Program-made: the position numbers and the translations under genes | Notes under the pieces: generated by a model | Database searches by the model: none | What the model was told of the DNA's origin: nothing | What the model saw: only the letters and a program-made list of their open reading frames with translations | Source of the DNA: Acinetobacter sp. ANC 4470 | GTDB lineage: Bacteria; Pseudomonadota; Gammaproteobacteria; Pseudomonadales; Moraxellaceae | Length of the DNA: 64,000 nucleotides | Reading direction: 5' to 3' | NCBI RefSeq assembly: GCF_002135335.1 | Contig: NZ_NEGC01000003.1 | Coordinates: forward strand, 124,001-188,000 | Shown here: positions 1 through 10,054 of the stretch, piece by piece | How the letters are laid out: each line of letters begins with the position of its first letter | Position numbering within the stretch: the first letter of the stretch is position 1

Positions 1-1
1 C

Positions 2-475
2 AATATTTTTGCCTTTGGTGAATACAGTCTAGATGACAAGCAAAATTGGATTATCGGTGTGGTCGCTCGTTATAATTTATTTTCAGGGGTCGATAAAAAC
101 AAAAATATTCAGGCCGCAGAATTACAACGCTATGCCTCTGAATTAATTACAGAACGCACCAAACAGGAAATTGAAAATATTATTTACACGTCCTATAGCG
201 AAGTGACGACGGCACAACAAAGTCATCAACTCTTACAACAAAATATGCGAGCAGCGCAAGAAAACTTACGTATTCAAACCCTGTCTTTTAAAGAAGATAT
301 GGGCACAGCCACACAAGTGATTGATGCACAAAACGTATTAACTGGCTTAAAAAGTGAAATGGCATTAAATGCTTATAAATATGTCATGTCGCTGGCGACC
401 TTATTGCAAAGTCACGGCTCTATTGACCAATTTCAAAGCTATGTCAATCAAACTCAAACGTACTACCTTCGTTAA
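2..475 (+). CDS. Outer membrane efflux protein (TolC family), C-terminal part
   Basis: The reading frame is open from the first bases of the window, so the gene begins upstream and only about 157 C-terminal residues are present. The visible part is rich in alanine, glutamine and leucine helices with the spacing of TolC-family periplasmic coiled coils. It also contains an Asp-Met-Gly-Thr-Ala-Thr-Gln-Val-Ile-Asp-Ala motif, typical of the second helical hairpin repeat of these channels. It should form the outer membrane exit duct for the adaptor and permeases that follow. The adaptor start is only about 18 bases downstream, which indicates one operon. The family assignment is good; the substrate cannot be read from this fragment. 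Confidence 0.8.
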   Translation, partial: NIFAFGEYSLDDKQNWIIGVVARYNLFSGVDKNKNIQAAELQRYASELITERTKQEIENIIYTSYSEVTTAQQSHQLLQQNMRAAQENLRIQTLSFKEDMGTATQVIDAQNVLTGLKSEMALNAYKYVMSLATLLQSHGSIDQFQSYVNQTQTYYLR

Positions 476-493
476 TTTTTGATGGGGAACAAA

Positions 494-1678
494 ATGACTC
501 AAGATCAAAGCAAGCCTGATCAAGATGTAGAAAACACCTCATCGGAAGGAAGCTCTACAGCTACATCTGCTCAAGACAGCAAAACTGATACTCAAGAAAT
601 ATTGCCTGAGCAGCAAGCAGATGCAGAAACGGAAGCTAAAAACCAGCAAGATATTCAAGCAGCACAAATAGACTCAAACGACGAACCTAAAAAATCAGCT
701 GCTATAAAAGCAATGGGTTTAATTGTGCTTATTTCCCTTTTAGGTTTAATTACATTTGGTTTATGGAAAAGTTACCAACCCAAAGAAATTGAATTACAAG
801 GCCGAGTTGAAGCTGAAACGATTCATGTCAGTACCAAAGTTCCCAGTCGTATTGAAGAAATTTATGTACATGATGGACAAAAGGTCAGCAAAAATCAGGA
901 ATTGGTTCGTTTATTTAGCCCTGAAGTAGATGCAAAAACACAGCAAGCTTTAGGCGCTTTACAATCGGCTCTGGCACTGCAATCGACTGCTGAACGAGGC
1001 TCGCAACAGGAAAATATTGATAGTCTGTATGCCAATTGGCAAAGTTTAAAAGCACAAGAAACTTTAGCCAAAACCACCTATCAACGTGGTGCTAACCTGT
1101 TTAAAGAAGGTGTTATTTCTCGCCAACGACGCGATGAAATGCAGGCTGCCGCATTATCTGCAAGTCAACTCACCGAAGCAGCGTATCAACAATATGCTCG
1201 TGCCAAACGTGGTAGTACACCACAACAACTATCTTCTGCCGATGCGCAAGTTCAAATTGCTCAAGCGGCTGTCGCTGAAGCCAATGCTTTAGCGGCTGAA
1301 ACTAAATTACTTGCTCCTGTTGACGGCACAGTCTCTAAAACCTATGGCAAAGTCTCGGAACTGGTGGCTATAGGTGTGCCTGTAGTGAGCATTATTCAGG
1401 ATGATGATTTATGGGTAAGCGTAAATGTACGTGAAGACCTATATGCACAAATTTATAAAGCCAAAACGATGAATGGTTTTATTCCTGCGCTGAACCAAAC
1501 TGCGACTTTTAAAATTAAAAATATTGATGCTGAAGGTGAATTTGCCACCATTAAAACTACGCGCCAAACTGGAGGCTACGATATCCGTAGCTTTAAAATT
1601 CATTTAGCACCAGTGCTTCCAATCACAGATTTAAAAGTCGGTATGAGCGTGCTATTTAAAATTAAAGAGACTCAATAA
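494..1678 (+). CDS. HlyD-family periplasmic adaptor (membrane fusion protein)
   Basis: A 394-residue adaptor that would bridge inner membrane permeases to the outer membrane channel. A long, acidic, Gln/Ser/Thr-rich cytoplasmic N-terminus of about 70 residues precedes one membrane segment. After it come the first half of a lipoyl-like domain (VSTKVPSRIEEIYVHDGQ), an alpha-helical hairpin rich in Ala and Gln, and the second lipoyl half (LLAPVDGTVSK), then a beta-barrel. An upstream TTG (479) and an ATG (482) are in frame, but the ATG at 494 has GGGGA five bases upstream and is preferred. Its stop overlaps the start of the first permease (ATAATG), so translation is probably coupled. The long N-terminal extension is unusual for EmrA/YhiI-like adaptors. 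The family call is firm and the substrate unknown. Confidence 0.85.
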   Translation: MTQDQSKPDQDVENTSSEGSSTATSAQDSKTDTQEILPEQQADAETEAKNQQDIQAAQIDSNDEPKKSAAIKAMGLIVLISLLGLITFGLWKSYQPKEIELQGRVEAETIHVSTKVPSRIEEIYVHDGQKVSKNQELVRLFSPEVDAKTQQALGALQSALALQSTAERGSQQENIDSLYANWQSLKAQETLAKTTYQRGANLFKEGVISRQRRDEMQAAALSASQLTEAAYQQYARAKRGSTPQQLSSADAQVQIAQAAVAEANALAAETKLLAPVDGTVSKTYGKVSELVAIGVPVVSIIQDDDLWVSVNVREDLYAQIYKAKTMNGFIPALNQTATFKIKNIDAEGEFATIKTTRQTGGYDIRSFKIHLAPVLPITDLKVGMSVLFKIKETQ

Positions 1679-2808
1679 TGTGGTCGGGCATACTGCGTGA
1701 ACTACGCTATTTACTGACACATAAATGGGACTTGTGTTTAGTTACACTTGCACCTTTATTTATTATTGTGTTGTTCAGCAGCATGTTTTATCAGGGCAAG
1801 CCTGAGCATTTGCCTATTGCCATTATTGACCAAGACCAAAGCGAACTGAGTCTAAATATTGAAAAATATGTTAGGCATAATTCAACTTTAGAAATTGCAC
1901 TGATTTCACAAAGCCCCGATGAAGTGGAAAAGCTGCTGAATCAAACCAAAATTTGGGGCTATATTTCTATTCCTGCAGGCGCGGAACAGCGACTAGTTCA
2001 AGCTCAAGATGCCGAAATCAGCATTGCTTTTAACCAAAGTTATTTTAGTGTGGGTAATGCGATTTCATCTGCGATGTTATTTAGCACCCTAGAAGCGACC
2101 ATTGATTTCACTCGGAAAAACTATTTAGCCAATAGCATTCCTTATTTAGATATTCCAACACCGAATGTCAAAATATCGCCTTTATATAATCCAAGTTTAA
2201 GTTATGAGTTTTATTTAGAACCCTTCATGATTCCTGCAATTCTGCATTTATTATTGTGTTGTTGTGTGGCCTTTGCTGTGGGGCAAGAACTGAAATTTAA
2301 CACCACTAGGCAATGGTTAAATCAGCACAGTATTTTCAGTGCCTTATTGTCTAAAATTTTAGTTTATGTTCTTATTTTTACTGTATGGACATGGGCTTGG
2401 ATGTTCTGGCTGATTGAAGTTCGTGGCTGGTTTGTTGCGGGTCAGTTATGGATGATTCTACTTGGTCAATTTTTCTTTTACAGTGCTTATGCCTTTATTA
2501 GCAGCACTGTCGTTTTAGCAACTCGCAACTTAGCTAAATCCTTTGGTTTTATTGCCGTTTATGGTGGCTCATCGTTAAGTTTTGCGGGAGTCACTTTACC
2601 TTTAAACAATGCCCCACTGTTTACGCAATTTTGGGCCAATATTATTCCTTATACTCCATATGCAAAATTGCAGACTGAACAATGGGTTATCGGTAGCCCA
2701 ATCTCCGCTTCACTCTTACCACTTGCAGTTTTGGCAGCGTATTGTTTGTTTTATTTTGCAACAGCCTATATCTTCCTGAAAAAATATTTAAAGAGAATTC
2801 ACTCATGA
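1678..2808 (+). CDS. ABC-2 type permease (first of pair)
   Basis: A 376-residue integral membrane protein with the ABC-2 plan. One N-terminal membrane segment (about residues 18-36) is followed by a roughly 150-residue periplasmic domain that starts with a PIAIIDQDQS-type sequence. Five more membrane segments occupy the C-terminal half. This is the YhhJ/YbhS-like architecture used by exporters that work with HlyD adaptors. It begins at the last base of the adaptor gene and its stop overlaps the next permease start (ATGA). No Walker A or B motif is present, so it needs a separate ATPase, which is not encoded within the visible part of the operon. Confidence 0.85.
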   Translation: MWSGILRELRYLLTHKWDLCLVTLAPLFIIVLFSSMFYQGKPEHLPIAIIDQDQSELSLNIEKYVRHNSTLEIALISQSPDEVEKLLNQTKIWGYISIPAGAEQRLVQAQDAEISIAFNQSYFSVGNAISSAMLFSTLEATIDFTRKNYLANSIPYLDIPTPNVKISPLYNPSLSYEFYLEPFMIPAILHLLLCCCVAFAVGQELKFNTTRQWLNQHSIFSALLSKILVYVLIFTVWTWAWMFWLIEVRGWFVAGQLWMILLGQFFFYSAYAFISSTVVLATRNLAKSFGFIAVYGGSSLSFAGVTLPLNNAPLFTQFWANIIPYTPYAKLQTEQWVIGSPISASLLPLAVLAAYCLFYFATAYIFLKKYLKRIHS

Positions 2809-3914
2809 AAAATAGCATGAAAGAATTCCTTCATTTTTACTTAAAAAGCTTTAAAGATATTGCCCATAATAGCTCAATCTTTACCACCTTGGTTTTATCG
2901 GTATTTTTATATAGTTTTTTCTATCCTACTGCCTATAAAGCCGAGCATGCAGAATCTTTGCCCATTGTAATTGTGGATGAAGAACAAAGCATGCTGACTT
3001 CCACTATTATTACTGAAGTTTCAAAAAGCCCAAATGTAAAAATTAAAGCCGTCACAGGAAATTTTGCTGAAGCGCAAATGATGGTAAAAACTCAGCAAGC
3101 TGATGGGATTTTATTGTTGCCCGATAATTTATCCAATAGCGTTCATCGTGGTGAGGTGGGCGGTGTTGGCTTATATTTAAGTGCTGCTTACTTTCTCAAA
3201 ACCAAACAGATTGGCTTGGGTTTAGCCGGCTCAATTGAACAGGCCATTGCTGAACAGGCCGAAAAATTTGGCCATATTTCACATTTCAGCCCTGCACTTT
3301 CAATTCATCAAATTCCTTTATTTAATACACTATCCGGCTATGGAAGTTATGTTTTCCCTGCGATTGCTCCGTTAATTATTCATCAAACCATTGTTTTAGG
3401 TTTAAGTATGCTGATTGCAGGCTACAGACAATCCAATTGGCAACCTAAAAAAACTGAATTTTTTGGATTATTCTGTGCCATTTTAACCATTGGCTGTCTA
3501 GGTTGCTTTTATTTATTTGGTTTTACCTTCTGGTTATATGATTATCCACATGGTGGTAATTTTTGGGGCATGCTATTAGCTGTACCGATTTTTATCAGTT
3601 GCGTCATTGGACTGACAATGGTCATTGCTTCATTTTTTGATATGCCAGAACGTGCAGGACACGTCATTGTATTTACTTCTATCCCGCTATTTTTACTCTC
3701 AGGCACAGCATGGCCACATGCAGCCATGCCCGAATGGATGCAATACCTAGGCAATGCACTACCATCCACCCAAGGTATTCAAATGTTTATTCAACTAAAT
3801 CAAATGGGTGTACCTACTCATCTGGTCATTCCAAAAATGATTTATTTAGCAACTACAGGTGCTGTATTGTTAGTTTTGGGGTATTTCCGCCTAAGCAGAA
3901 CGCGTCAAAAATAA
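2805..3914 (+). CDS. ABC-2 type permease (second of pair)
   Basis: A 369-residue paralogue of the preceding permease. It has the same layout: an N-terminal membrane segment, a periplasmic domain beginning PIVIVDEEQS, and a cluster of membrane segments from about residue 190 to the end. The ATG at 2805 lies in an ATGA overlap with the upstream stop; a longer in-frame opening from 2742 would overlap the upstream gene by 67 bases and is rejected. The two permeases probably form a heterodimeric membrane core with the HlyD adaptor and outer membrane channel. No nucleotide-binding domain is present. Confidence 0.84.
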   Translation: MKNSMKEFLHFYLKSFKDIAHNSSIFTTLVLSVFLYSFFYPTAYKAEHAESLPIVIVDEEQSMLTSTIITEVSKSPNVKIKAVTGNFAEAQMMVKTQQADGILLLPDNLSNSVHRGEVGGVGLYLSAAYFLKTKQIGLGLAGSIEQAIAEQAEKFGHISHFSPALSIHQIPLFNTLSGYGSYVFPAIAPLIIHQTIVLGLSMLIAGYRQSNWQPKKTEFFGLFCAILTIGCLGCFYLFGFTFWLYDYPHGGNFWGMLLAVPIFISCVIGLTMVIASFFDMPERAGHVIVFTSIPLFLLSGTAWPHAAMPEWMQYLGNALPSTQGIQMFIQLNQMGVPTHLVIPKMIYLATTGAVLLVLGYFRLSRTRQK

Positions 3915-4396
3915 CATTCTGATTTGAAAGGTTTAGCATTTATTAGTGGTATTAACCGTATTTTATATATTGCATGTTCTGTGCTGGATGTGATTGGTAA
4001 AGGGGAAGGTCAATTCGATACTAAAAAATAAAAGAATTATGTGATTGAAATGCAGAATGCTGCGTAATACATAAAATTTTAAAAGGAAGCTTCATTTTGT
4101 ACGCACTGAACTTAATCAAAAAAATTTCTTAGGTTTAAAAAATCTATTTTTAAAATAAAGCTATGCCATATAAAAACAAATTACACTCCAAAATTATCTT
4201 TAATTTGAACAAATTAAAATTAAATGTCCTATTAAAATCTAAAAGATAAAACCTCCTATTTTATCTTCTGATTCATGTAGTTAAACCTAAAACACTAACC
4301 TAAAATAACATTGTTTATAATTTTAGTAATTGAAAAATAAAGAAAAAAAGTTAATACTGATTAAATAACAATCAATAACTCATAAATAGGAAATAT
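3915..4396. other. AT-rich intergenic region with a short unexplained open stretch
   Basis: About 480 AT-rich bases between the exporter operon and the endonuclease gene. Directly after the permease stop the same frame stays open to 4031 and reads like protein (SGINRILYIACSVLDVIGKG). It has no ATG; a TTG at 3924 would give 35 residues. It could be a decayed gene tail or a small protein. No clear terminator hairpin was seen. The remainder is low-complexity A/T sequence. Confidence 0.4.
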
Positions 4397-5563
4397 ATGG
4401 AAAATTTTATAAATAAACTTCAGAACCATATTGAACATGTTAAACGTGTCGGGGAACACTGCTCAACAGAGGAAACAACAAAACAAGCATTAATTTTACC
4501 GTTATTAGACATTCTTGGTTTTAATCCTTATGACCCAACAAAAGTATTAGCAGAATTCGCGGCTGATTTTCCAGGAGTCAAAGCAACCGAAAGAGTTGAT
4601 TATGCTTTGTATTGTAATGGACAACCTGTAATGTTCATTGAAGCAAAACCTTATGCTGCAAATCTGACCAACCATGCTCCACAATTATCTCGTTATTTTA
4701 ATAGTAGTCTTGGCGTTACAATCGGAGCAATTACCAATGGTAAAGAATGGCGTTTCTTTACTGATTTAATCAATGCTAATGTGATGGATGAAAAACCATT
4801 TCTTACAGTAGATTTTATGAAACATAAAGCTGAAGAACTGGTGCAATTAGCAGAATTTAAGCATGATAATTTTCATGTTGAAAAATTACGTTTTTTTGCT
4901 GAAGAAAACCAATATATCCAACAATTTAAAACAGTAATAAAGAAAAGTATCAATGAGATTGATTTAGACTTTGTTCGTTATGTTGCACAACAAGCAAATA
5001 TTCAGCGTCAATTAAATACTAAATTTTTAGAAACCATCCAACCATTTGTAAAACGAGCAGTCGAACAAGCTATTAGCGATATGGTCGTTAAAGGACTATC
5101 ATCACCTACTATTATTACTGCCCACCCCATAGAACCGCAACCTACTAAAATTGAACAGCCAATAATAGACCATCAACCTGTTGATATCACTCACCCAGAC
5201 AATGAAAAAATTGTAACGACAAAAGATGAACAGGATCTTTACCGTATTGTTAGTGAATTATTCCCTGAAGCAGAATTAACGGCTAGAGATACCGAAAGTT
5301 ATTATTCTCTTCTTTTTCAAAAGAAAAATAATCGTTGGTTATTTAGATACGATGTAAATCGTAAACGCCCAACAATTCAATTTATAGTGCCCATTGATGA
5401 TCAACGAAGACTTGAATTATGTCGTGCAGGACTTGAAGTACAAGCAAATGGACAAGTATTTTTAGATAAACCTGAACACATTTATCGTGCAGTTGGAATT
5501 CTTAAAGATTGTTTAGATTATTGTAGTAATGATGAAAATTTCAAACGAGTATCAAATATGTAA
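4397..5563 (+). CDS. Orphan type I restriction endonuclease-like (HsdR N-terminal domain) protein
   Basis: A 388-residue protein whose N-terminal 150 residues resemble the HsdR N-terminal nuclease domain seen in stand-alone restriction-like proteins. The PD-(D/E)XK core is visible as an Asp in RVDYALY followed by FIEAKPY (Glu-Ala-Lys) at about residues 69-86. A helical middle and a low-complexity proline/isoleucine linker (about 235-275) lead to a second alpha/beta domain of about 110 residues. No helicase motifs and no adjacent hsdM or hsdS are present, so it is not a complete type I system. An AGGAAA precedes the ATG by about six bases. The AT-rich surroundings suggest acquired DNA. Whether it cuts DNA is unknown. 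Confidence 0.75.
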   Translation: MENFINKLQNHIEHVKRVGEHCSTEETTKQALILPLLDILGFNPYDPTKVLAEFAADFPGVKATERVDYALYCNGQPVMFIEAKPYAANLTNHAPQLSRYFNSSLGVTIGAITNGKEWRFFTDLINANVMDEKPFLTVDFMKHKAEELVQLAEFKHDNFHVEKLRFFAEENQYIQQFKTVIKKSINEIDLDFVRYVAQQANIQRQLNTKFLETIQPFVKRAVEQAISDMVVKGLSSPTIITAHPIEPQPTKIEQPIIDHQPVDITHPDNEKIVTTKDEQDLYRIVSELFPEAELTARDTESYYSLLFQKKNNRWLFRYDVNRKRPTIQFIVPIDDQRRLELCRAGLEVQANGQVFLDKPEHIYRAVGILKDCLDYCSNDENFKRVSNM

Positions 5564-5605
5564 TCTATGACAAAAGCAACCTAACTTCATTTTGCTATTT
5601 ACAAT

Positions 5606-5631
5606 AAAAAGAGCGCCTAAGCGCTCTTTTT
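5606..5631. terminator. Bidirectional Rho-independent terminator
   Basis: An A5 run, the stem AGAGCGC with loop CTAA and its complement, then T5. It lies between the convergent endonuclease gene and gyrA and can serve both strands. Confidence 0.9.
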
Positions 5632-5645
5632 ATTACCGTTAAAAC

Positions 5646-8600
5646 TTACTCTTCTTCAGACTCATTTAAATCTGATTCATTGCCAGTTTCATCAGCAATC
5701 ATTTCGTCATCAATCAAAATTTCAGAATCAATCAATGCTTCAGAAGTTACGACTTCCTCACCTTCAACAGCTGCTACAAACTCTTCTTCTTCAACTGCTT
5801 CGACAGCAACAACACCCACAAGCACTTCATCTTGACCTAAACGGATCAAACGAACACCTTGCGCATTACGACCAGTTTGTGCAACTTCAGAAGCACGAGT
5901 ACGCACTAAAGTACCGCCATCAGAAATCAACATCAACTCTTTAGATGCATCAATCGCAACCGCACCGACAAGCTCACCATTACGTTCTGAAGTCTTAAGT
6001 GCAATAACACCCTTACCACCACGTTTTTTGGTTGGGAAGTCGCCTACTGGGGTACGTTTACCGTAGCCATGTTCAGAAGCACACAGTACTTCACCCGTTT
6101 CAGGTACTACGACCAACGATACAATACGGCTGACTAAAACTGAATCCGAAGCATCTTCATCATCAGACTCTACATCAGTATCTTCGGTATCTTCAACTTG
6201 TGCTGCACCAATCGTGACACGCATACCGCGTACACCTTTGGCAGAACGACCCATCGAACGTACATCAGTTTCAGCAAAACGAATCGCCTTACCTTCATTT
6301 GAGAACAACATAATCTGCTGCTCACCATCGGTAATCGCCACACCAATTAAGGTATCTTCTTCATTTAACTCAATCGCACGTAAACCATTTGAACGAACAT
6401 TACTAAATTGTTCAAGCTCAACGCGTTTAATCGTACCGAACTCAGTCGCCATAAATACATAGAAGTTTTTACGTACGCTTTCAGCTTGCTGGGCAAAGTC
6501 AGCAATAATGTCATCGTCCAGATCAGTCGTAGAAAGTTCTACACCTAACTGTTTCAATTGAATACGTAATGCATCAGACAAGTCATCTGCACCATCTTCA
6601 AGTTCAGCTAAAGCCGCTTCAAGTTCAACAAAATGACCATTAATAATTTCATTTTCTTGAAGTTTAGCTGTATTGGCTTTTACAAATGCTTGGAAAGCAA
6701 CCAGACGATCTTTAAATTTCTTCGGTGCATCAATCACAGGAAGAATTGCTGTAATTGTTTCATTAGCATCCAGTGGCAATAAGTTCACCATTGGGCGACC
6801 TTTTGCACCACGTGATGCTTGTGGCACATCATAGACTTTCAAACGATACACTTTACCCACGTTGGTAAAGCATAGAACGGTCGCATGGTTCGATGTCACA
6901 ATCAGATGTTGAATGTAATCATCTTCTTTCATTGATGTTGCAGACTTACCACGACCACCACGACGCTGTGCAGCATAGTCAGACAATGGTTGAGTTTTTG
7001 CATAGCCTGTTTTCGAAACGGTCAGTACCATTTGTTCTTCAGGAATTAAATCTTCACGTGAGAAATCAATTCGTGATTCAACAATGGCTGTTTTACGTGC
7101 ATCGCCATATTGTTGCAAAATCAACGCTAGTTCTTCACGAATCACAGCCATCAATAAATTGAAGTCATTTAAAATAGCAGTAAGTTCAGCAATTTGACCT
7201 AGAATTTCAGAATATTCCGCGTGTAACTTGTCTTGTTCAAGACCAGTTAAACGGTGTAAACGTAATTCTAAAATTGCACCGACTTGCGCAGGTGAAAGAC
7301 GGTAAATGCCGCCATCAAAACCATACGGTTTAGACAGATCTTCACCATCAATAATCTCTGGACGTACAGAAACTGAACCTGCTTTTTCCAGTAATGCAAC
7401 CACACCACCCGCAGCCCACTCGCCTACTTGTAAACGCTCACGCGCTTCAGCGGGATTGGCAGAGGCTTTAATGGTTTCAATAATCGCATCGATATTGGCT
7501 AAAGCAACCGTTAAACCTTCCAAGATATGACCACGTTCACGCGCTTTGCGTAACTCAAACATGGTACGACGGGTCACCACTTCTTGACGGTGACGAATAA
7601 ATGCCGCAATGATATCTTTTAAATTCATCAACTTCGGCTGACCATTGTCTAGGCAAACCATGTTGATACTGAACGAGTTTTCAAGCTGAGTATTTTGGAA
7701 CAGGTTATTGACAATCACTTCAGCGTTTTCACCACGCTTCAAGTCAATGACAATACGCATACCATCTTTATCAGACTCATCACGCAGTTCTGAAATACCT
7801 TCAAGTTTTTTCTCTTTCACCAATTCAGCAATACGTTCAATGGTTCTTGCTTTATTGACTTGATAAGGAATTTCAGTAAATACGATGGTGATACGACCAT
7901 TCTTCGGATCTTCTTCGAAGTGATACTTACCACGAATATGCAAACGGCCTTTACCCGTACGGTAGGCATCTACAATACCTGATTTACCGTAAATGATACC
8001 GCCTGTAGGGAAGTCAGGCCCTGAAATATACTGCATTAAGCCTTCAATGCTGATATTTGGGTTATCTGCATAAGCCAAACAAGCATTGACTACTTCGGTC
8101 ATGTTGTGTGGCGCCATATTGGTCGCCATACCAACAGCAATACCAGTCACACCATTGATCAATAAATTTGGAATACGGGTCGGCATGACTTGAGGTATAC
8201 GCTCAGAACCGTCGTAGTTATCTTCCCATTCAACTGTATCTTTTTCTAAATCAGCCAACATTTCATGGGTCAATTTACGCATACGGACTTCGGTATAACG
8301 CATTGCTGCAGCACTATCGCCATCGACAGAACCAAAGTTACCTTGACCATCCACCAATTGATAACGCAAGCTAAAATTTTGAGCCATACGTACAATGGTT
8401 TCATAAACAGCAGAATCACCATGTGGGTGATATTTACCGATCACGTCACCAACTACACGCGCAGATTTTTTATAGGCTTTGTTGTAGTCATTGCCCAATT
8501 CGTGCATAGCGAACAGCACACGACGATGAACAGGTTTTAAACCGTCTCTCACGTCTGGTAATGCACGAGATACAATAACACTCATGGCATAATCGAGATA

Positions 8601-8654
8601 TGAGCTTTTAAGTTCATCCTCAATGGCAATCGGTCTAATTTCCGATACGCTCAT
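5646..8654 (-). CDS. gyrA: DNA gyrase subunit A
   Basis: GyrA cuts and rejoins DNA in the A2B2 gyrase that introduces negative supercoils. The N-terminal breakage-reunion domain is clear, with catalytic Tyr120 in AAAMRYTEV. In the quinolone region Ser81 and Glu85 are both the susceptible-type residues. The GyrA box QRRGGRGKS is at about 563-571, followed by the beta-pinwheel domain. At 1002 residues it is much longer than the 875-residue E. coli protein. The extra length lies in a helical insert around residues 655-730, an acidic loop near 795-815 and a very acidic C-terminal tail. The start has AAGGAG six bases upstream of the ATG. It is transcribed alone and ends at the shared terminator. 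Confidence 0.98.
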   Translation of the reverse strand: MSVSEIRPIAIEDELKSSYLDYAMSVIVSRALPDVRDGLKPVHRRVLFAMHELGNDYNKAYKKSARVVGDVIGKYHPHGDSAVYETIVRMAQNFSLRYQLVDGQGNFGSVDGDSAAAMRYTEVRMRKLTHEMLADLEKDTVEWEDNYDGSERIPQVMPTRIPNLLINGVTGIAVGMATNMAPHNMTEVVNACLAYADNPNISIEGLMQYISGPDFPTGGIIYGKSGIVDAYRTGKGRLHIRGKYHFEEDPKNGRITIVFTEIPYQVNKARTIERIAELVKEKKLEGISELRDESDKDGMRIVIDLKRGENAEVIVNNLFQNTQLENSFSINMVCLDNGQPKLMNLKDIIAAFIRHRQEVVTRRTMFELRKARERGHILEGLTVALANIDAIIETIKASANPAEARERLQVGEWAAGGVVALLEKAGSVSVRPEIIDGEDLSKPYGFDGGIYRLSPAQVGAILELRLHRLTGLEQDKLHAEYSEILGQIAELTAILNDFNLLMAVIREELALILQQYGDARKTAIVESRIDFSREDLIPEEQMVLTVSKTGYAKTQPLSDYAAQRRGGRGKSATSMKEDDYIQHLIVTSNHATVLCFTNVGKVYRLKVYDVPQASRGAKGRPMVNLLPLDANETITAILPVIDAPKKFKDRLVAFQAFVKANTAKLQENEIINGHFVELEAALAELEDGADDLSDALRIQLKQLGVELSTTDLDDDIIADFAQQAESVRKNFYVFMATEFGTIKRVELEQFSNVRSNGLRAIELNEEDTLIGVAITDGEQQIMLFSNEGKAIRFAETDVRSMGRSAKGVRGMRVTIGAAQVEDTEDTDVESDDEDASDSVLVSRIVSLVVVPETGEVLCASEHGYGKRTPVGDFPTKKRGGKGVIALKTSERNGELVGAVAIDASKELMLISDGGTLVRTRASEVAQTGRNAQGVRLIRLGQDEVLVGVVAVEAVEEEEFVAAVEGEEVVTSEALIDSEILIDDEMIADETGNESDLNESEEE

Positions 8655-9104
8655 GCATACTCCTTATTACAAACAGTACAGTATTGAACCGCTCGTTTTA
8701 TATAATCAATCTTGCAAAAATTAACCCAAAACAAGCTGAGCTAAAGTCTAAATACAGCCGTAAATTATAGCATAAATTCTCTTATTTTTGTCTCTTATCA
8801 TCGATCTTAATCTTGTTAATTTTCTGCAATTTATCGATTATTTTTTAATCATTTTTAATTGTTGTTTTTTTATGTGAATCAGTTCTTTTTTTATCGATTT
8901 TCATTCAAATCCATAACATTAAAATTTAAATATTTTTGCTCTATTTAGGTGCTCATTTTACTTATACATCAACGTAAAAATGAAATATCTAATGAGTAAT
9001 CATAAAAATATCAAAACGACCGAATCATGCTGAGCACTCGTATTTTTTACTTAAAAAAAAACGCCCCTAGAAACTAGGAGCGTTTTTGAAACTGTAGCAA
9101 AGAA
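8655..9104. other. gyrA upstream region and etfA downstream region
   Basis: 450 AT-rich bases. On the minus strand, TATATA-like -10 sequences at about 8697-8705 could drive gyrA. The far end carries the etfA terminator. No coding sequence or structured RNA was recognised in between. Confidence 0.5.
9053..9087 (-). terminator. Terminator of the etfBA operon
   Basis: Inverted repeat CCTAG-AAA-CTAGG, extended by CGC/GCG across one mismatch. On the minus strand it is followed by a run of nine T, just past the etfA stop. Confidence 0.85.
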
Positions 9105-10037
9105 TTAGATTTTAGATACTAGTTCTGGAACAACAGTGTTCAAATCACCCACTAACCAGTAATCTGCTACTGCGTTAATTGGTGCTTCTTCATCTTTGTT
9201 GATCGCAACGATCACTTTAGAATCTTTCATACCCGCTAAATGCTGAATCGCACCAGAAATACCGACAGCGATGTAGAGGTCAGGCGCAACGATTTTACCC
9301 GTTTGACCGACTTGCATGTCGTTTGGTACAAAGCCAGCGTCAACCGCAGCACGTGATGCGCCTTGAGCCGCACCCAGTTTGTCCGCCAATGGATCAAGTA
9401 CAGTGTGATAGTTCTCACCTGAACCCACACCACGACCACCAGAAACAACAATACGAGCAGCTGTTAATTCAGGACGTTCAGACTTCACAATCTCTTCAGA
9501 AATAAACTTAGAGATGCCAGCATCTTGAACATCAGCAACAGCTTCAACCGCAGCAGAACCGCCTGTCGTAGCGACAGGATCAAATGCAGTACCACGAACA
9601 GTCGCAACTACGATAGATTCAGAAGATTCTACAGTTGCAATTGCATTACCTGCATAGATTGGACGTTTGAAAGTTTTAGGGCTTTCAACAGCAATGATGT
9701 CAGAGATCATGCTTACGTCTAAAAGTGCAGCCGCACGTGGAAGTACGTTTTTACCTGTAGTTGTAGAAGTCGCAAGGATATGTGAATAACCTTTGCCAAC
9801 TTGTGCAACTAAAGCAGCAACATTTTCAGCCAATTGGTGTGCATAAGCCGCGTTGTCAGCAAGTAATACTTTGCTTACACCCGCAACTTGAGCTGCTTGG
9901 TCAGCAACAGCCTGAGCGCCTGAACCCGCAACCAATACAGTGATATCACCACCGATTTTTTGTGCTGCAGCAACAACGTTTAAAGTTGCACCGTTAAGTG
10001 TCTTATTGTCGTGCTCAGCGATAACTAAAATACTCAT
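9105..10037 (-). CDS. etfA: Electron transfer flavoprotein alpha subunit
   Basis: 310 residues. EtfA carries the FAD of the soluble heterodimer that accepts electrons from acyl-CoA and related dehydrogenases and passes them to ETF-ubiquinone oxidoreductase. The C-terminal FAD-binding domain is intact: SGGRGVGSGENY, then LGAAQGASRAAVD, the QVGQTGK stretch and AVGISGAIQHLAGM, which follow the family signature in order. The N-terminus is the usual Rossmann-like alpha domain. It starts 17 bases after the etfB stop with a good Shine-Dalgarno (AAGGAT), and the pair forms one operon with the terminator directly downstream. Confidence 0.97.
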   Translation of the reverse strand: MSILVIAEHDNKTLNGATLNVVAAAQKIGGDITVLVAGSGAQAVADQAAQVAGVSKVLLADNAAYAHQLAENVAALVAQVGKGYSHILATSTTTGKNVLPRAAALLDVSMISDIIAVESPKTFKRPIYAGNAIATVESSESIVVATVRGTAFDPVATTGGSAAVEAVADVQDAGISKFISEEIVKSERPELTAARIVVSGGRGVGSGENYHTVLDPLADKLGAAQGASRAAVDAGFVPNDMQVGQTGKIVAPDLYIAVGISGAIQHLAGMKDSKVIVAINKDEEAPINAVADYWLVGDLNTVVPELVSKI

Positions 10038-10054
10038 GATTTTATCCTTCTGTA

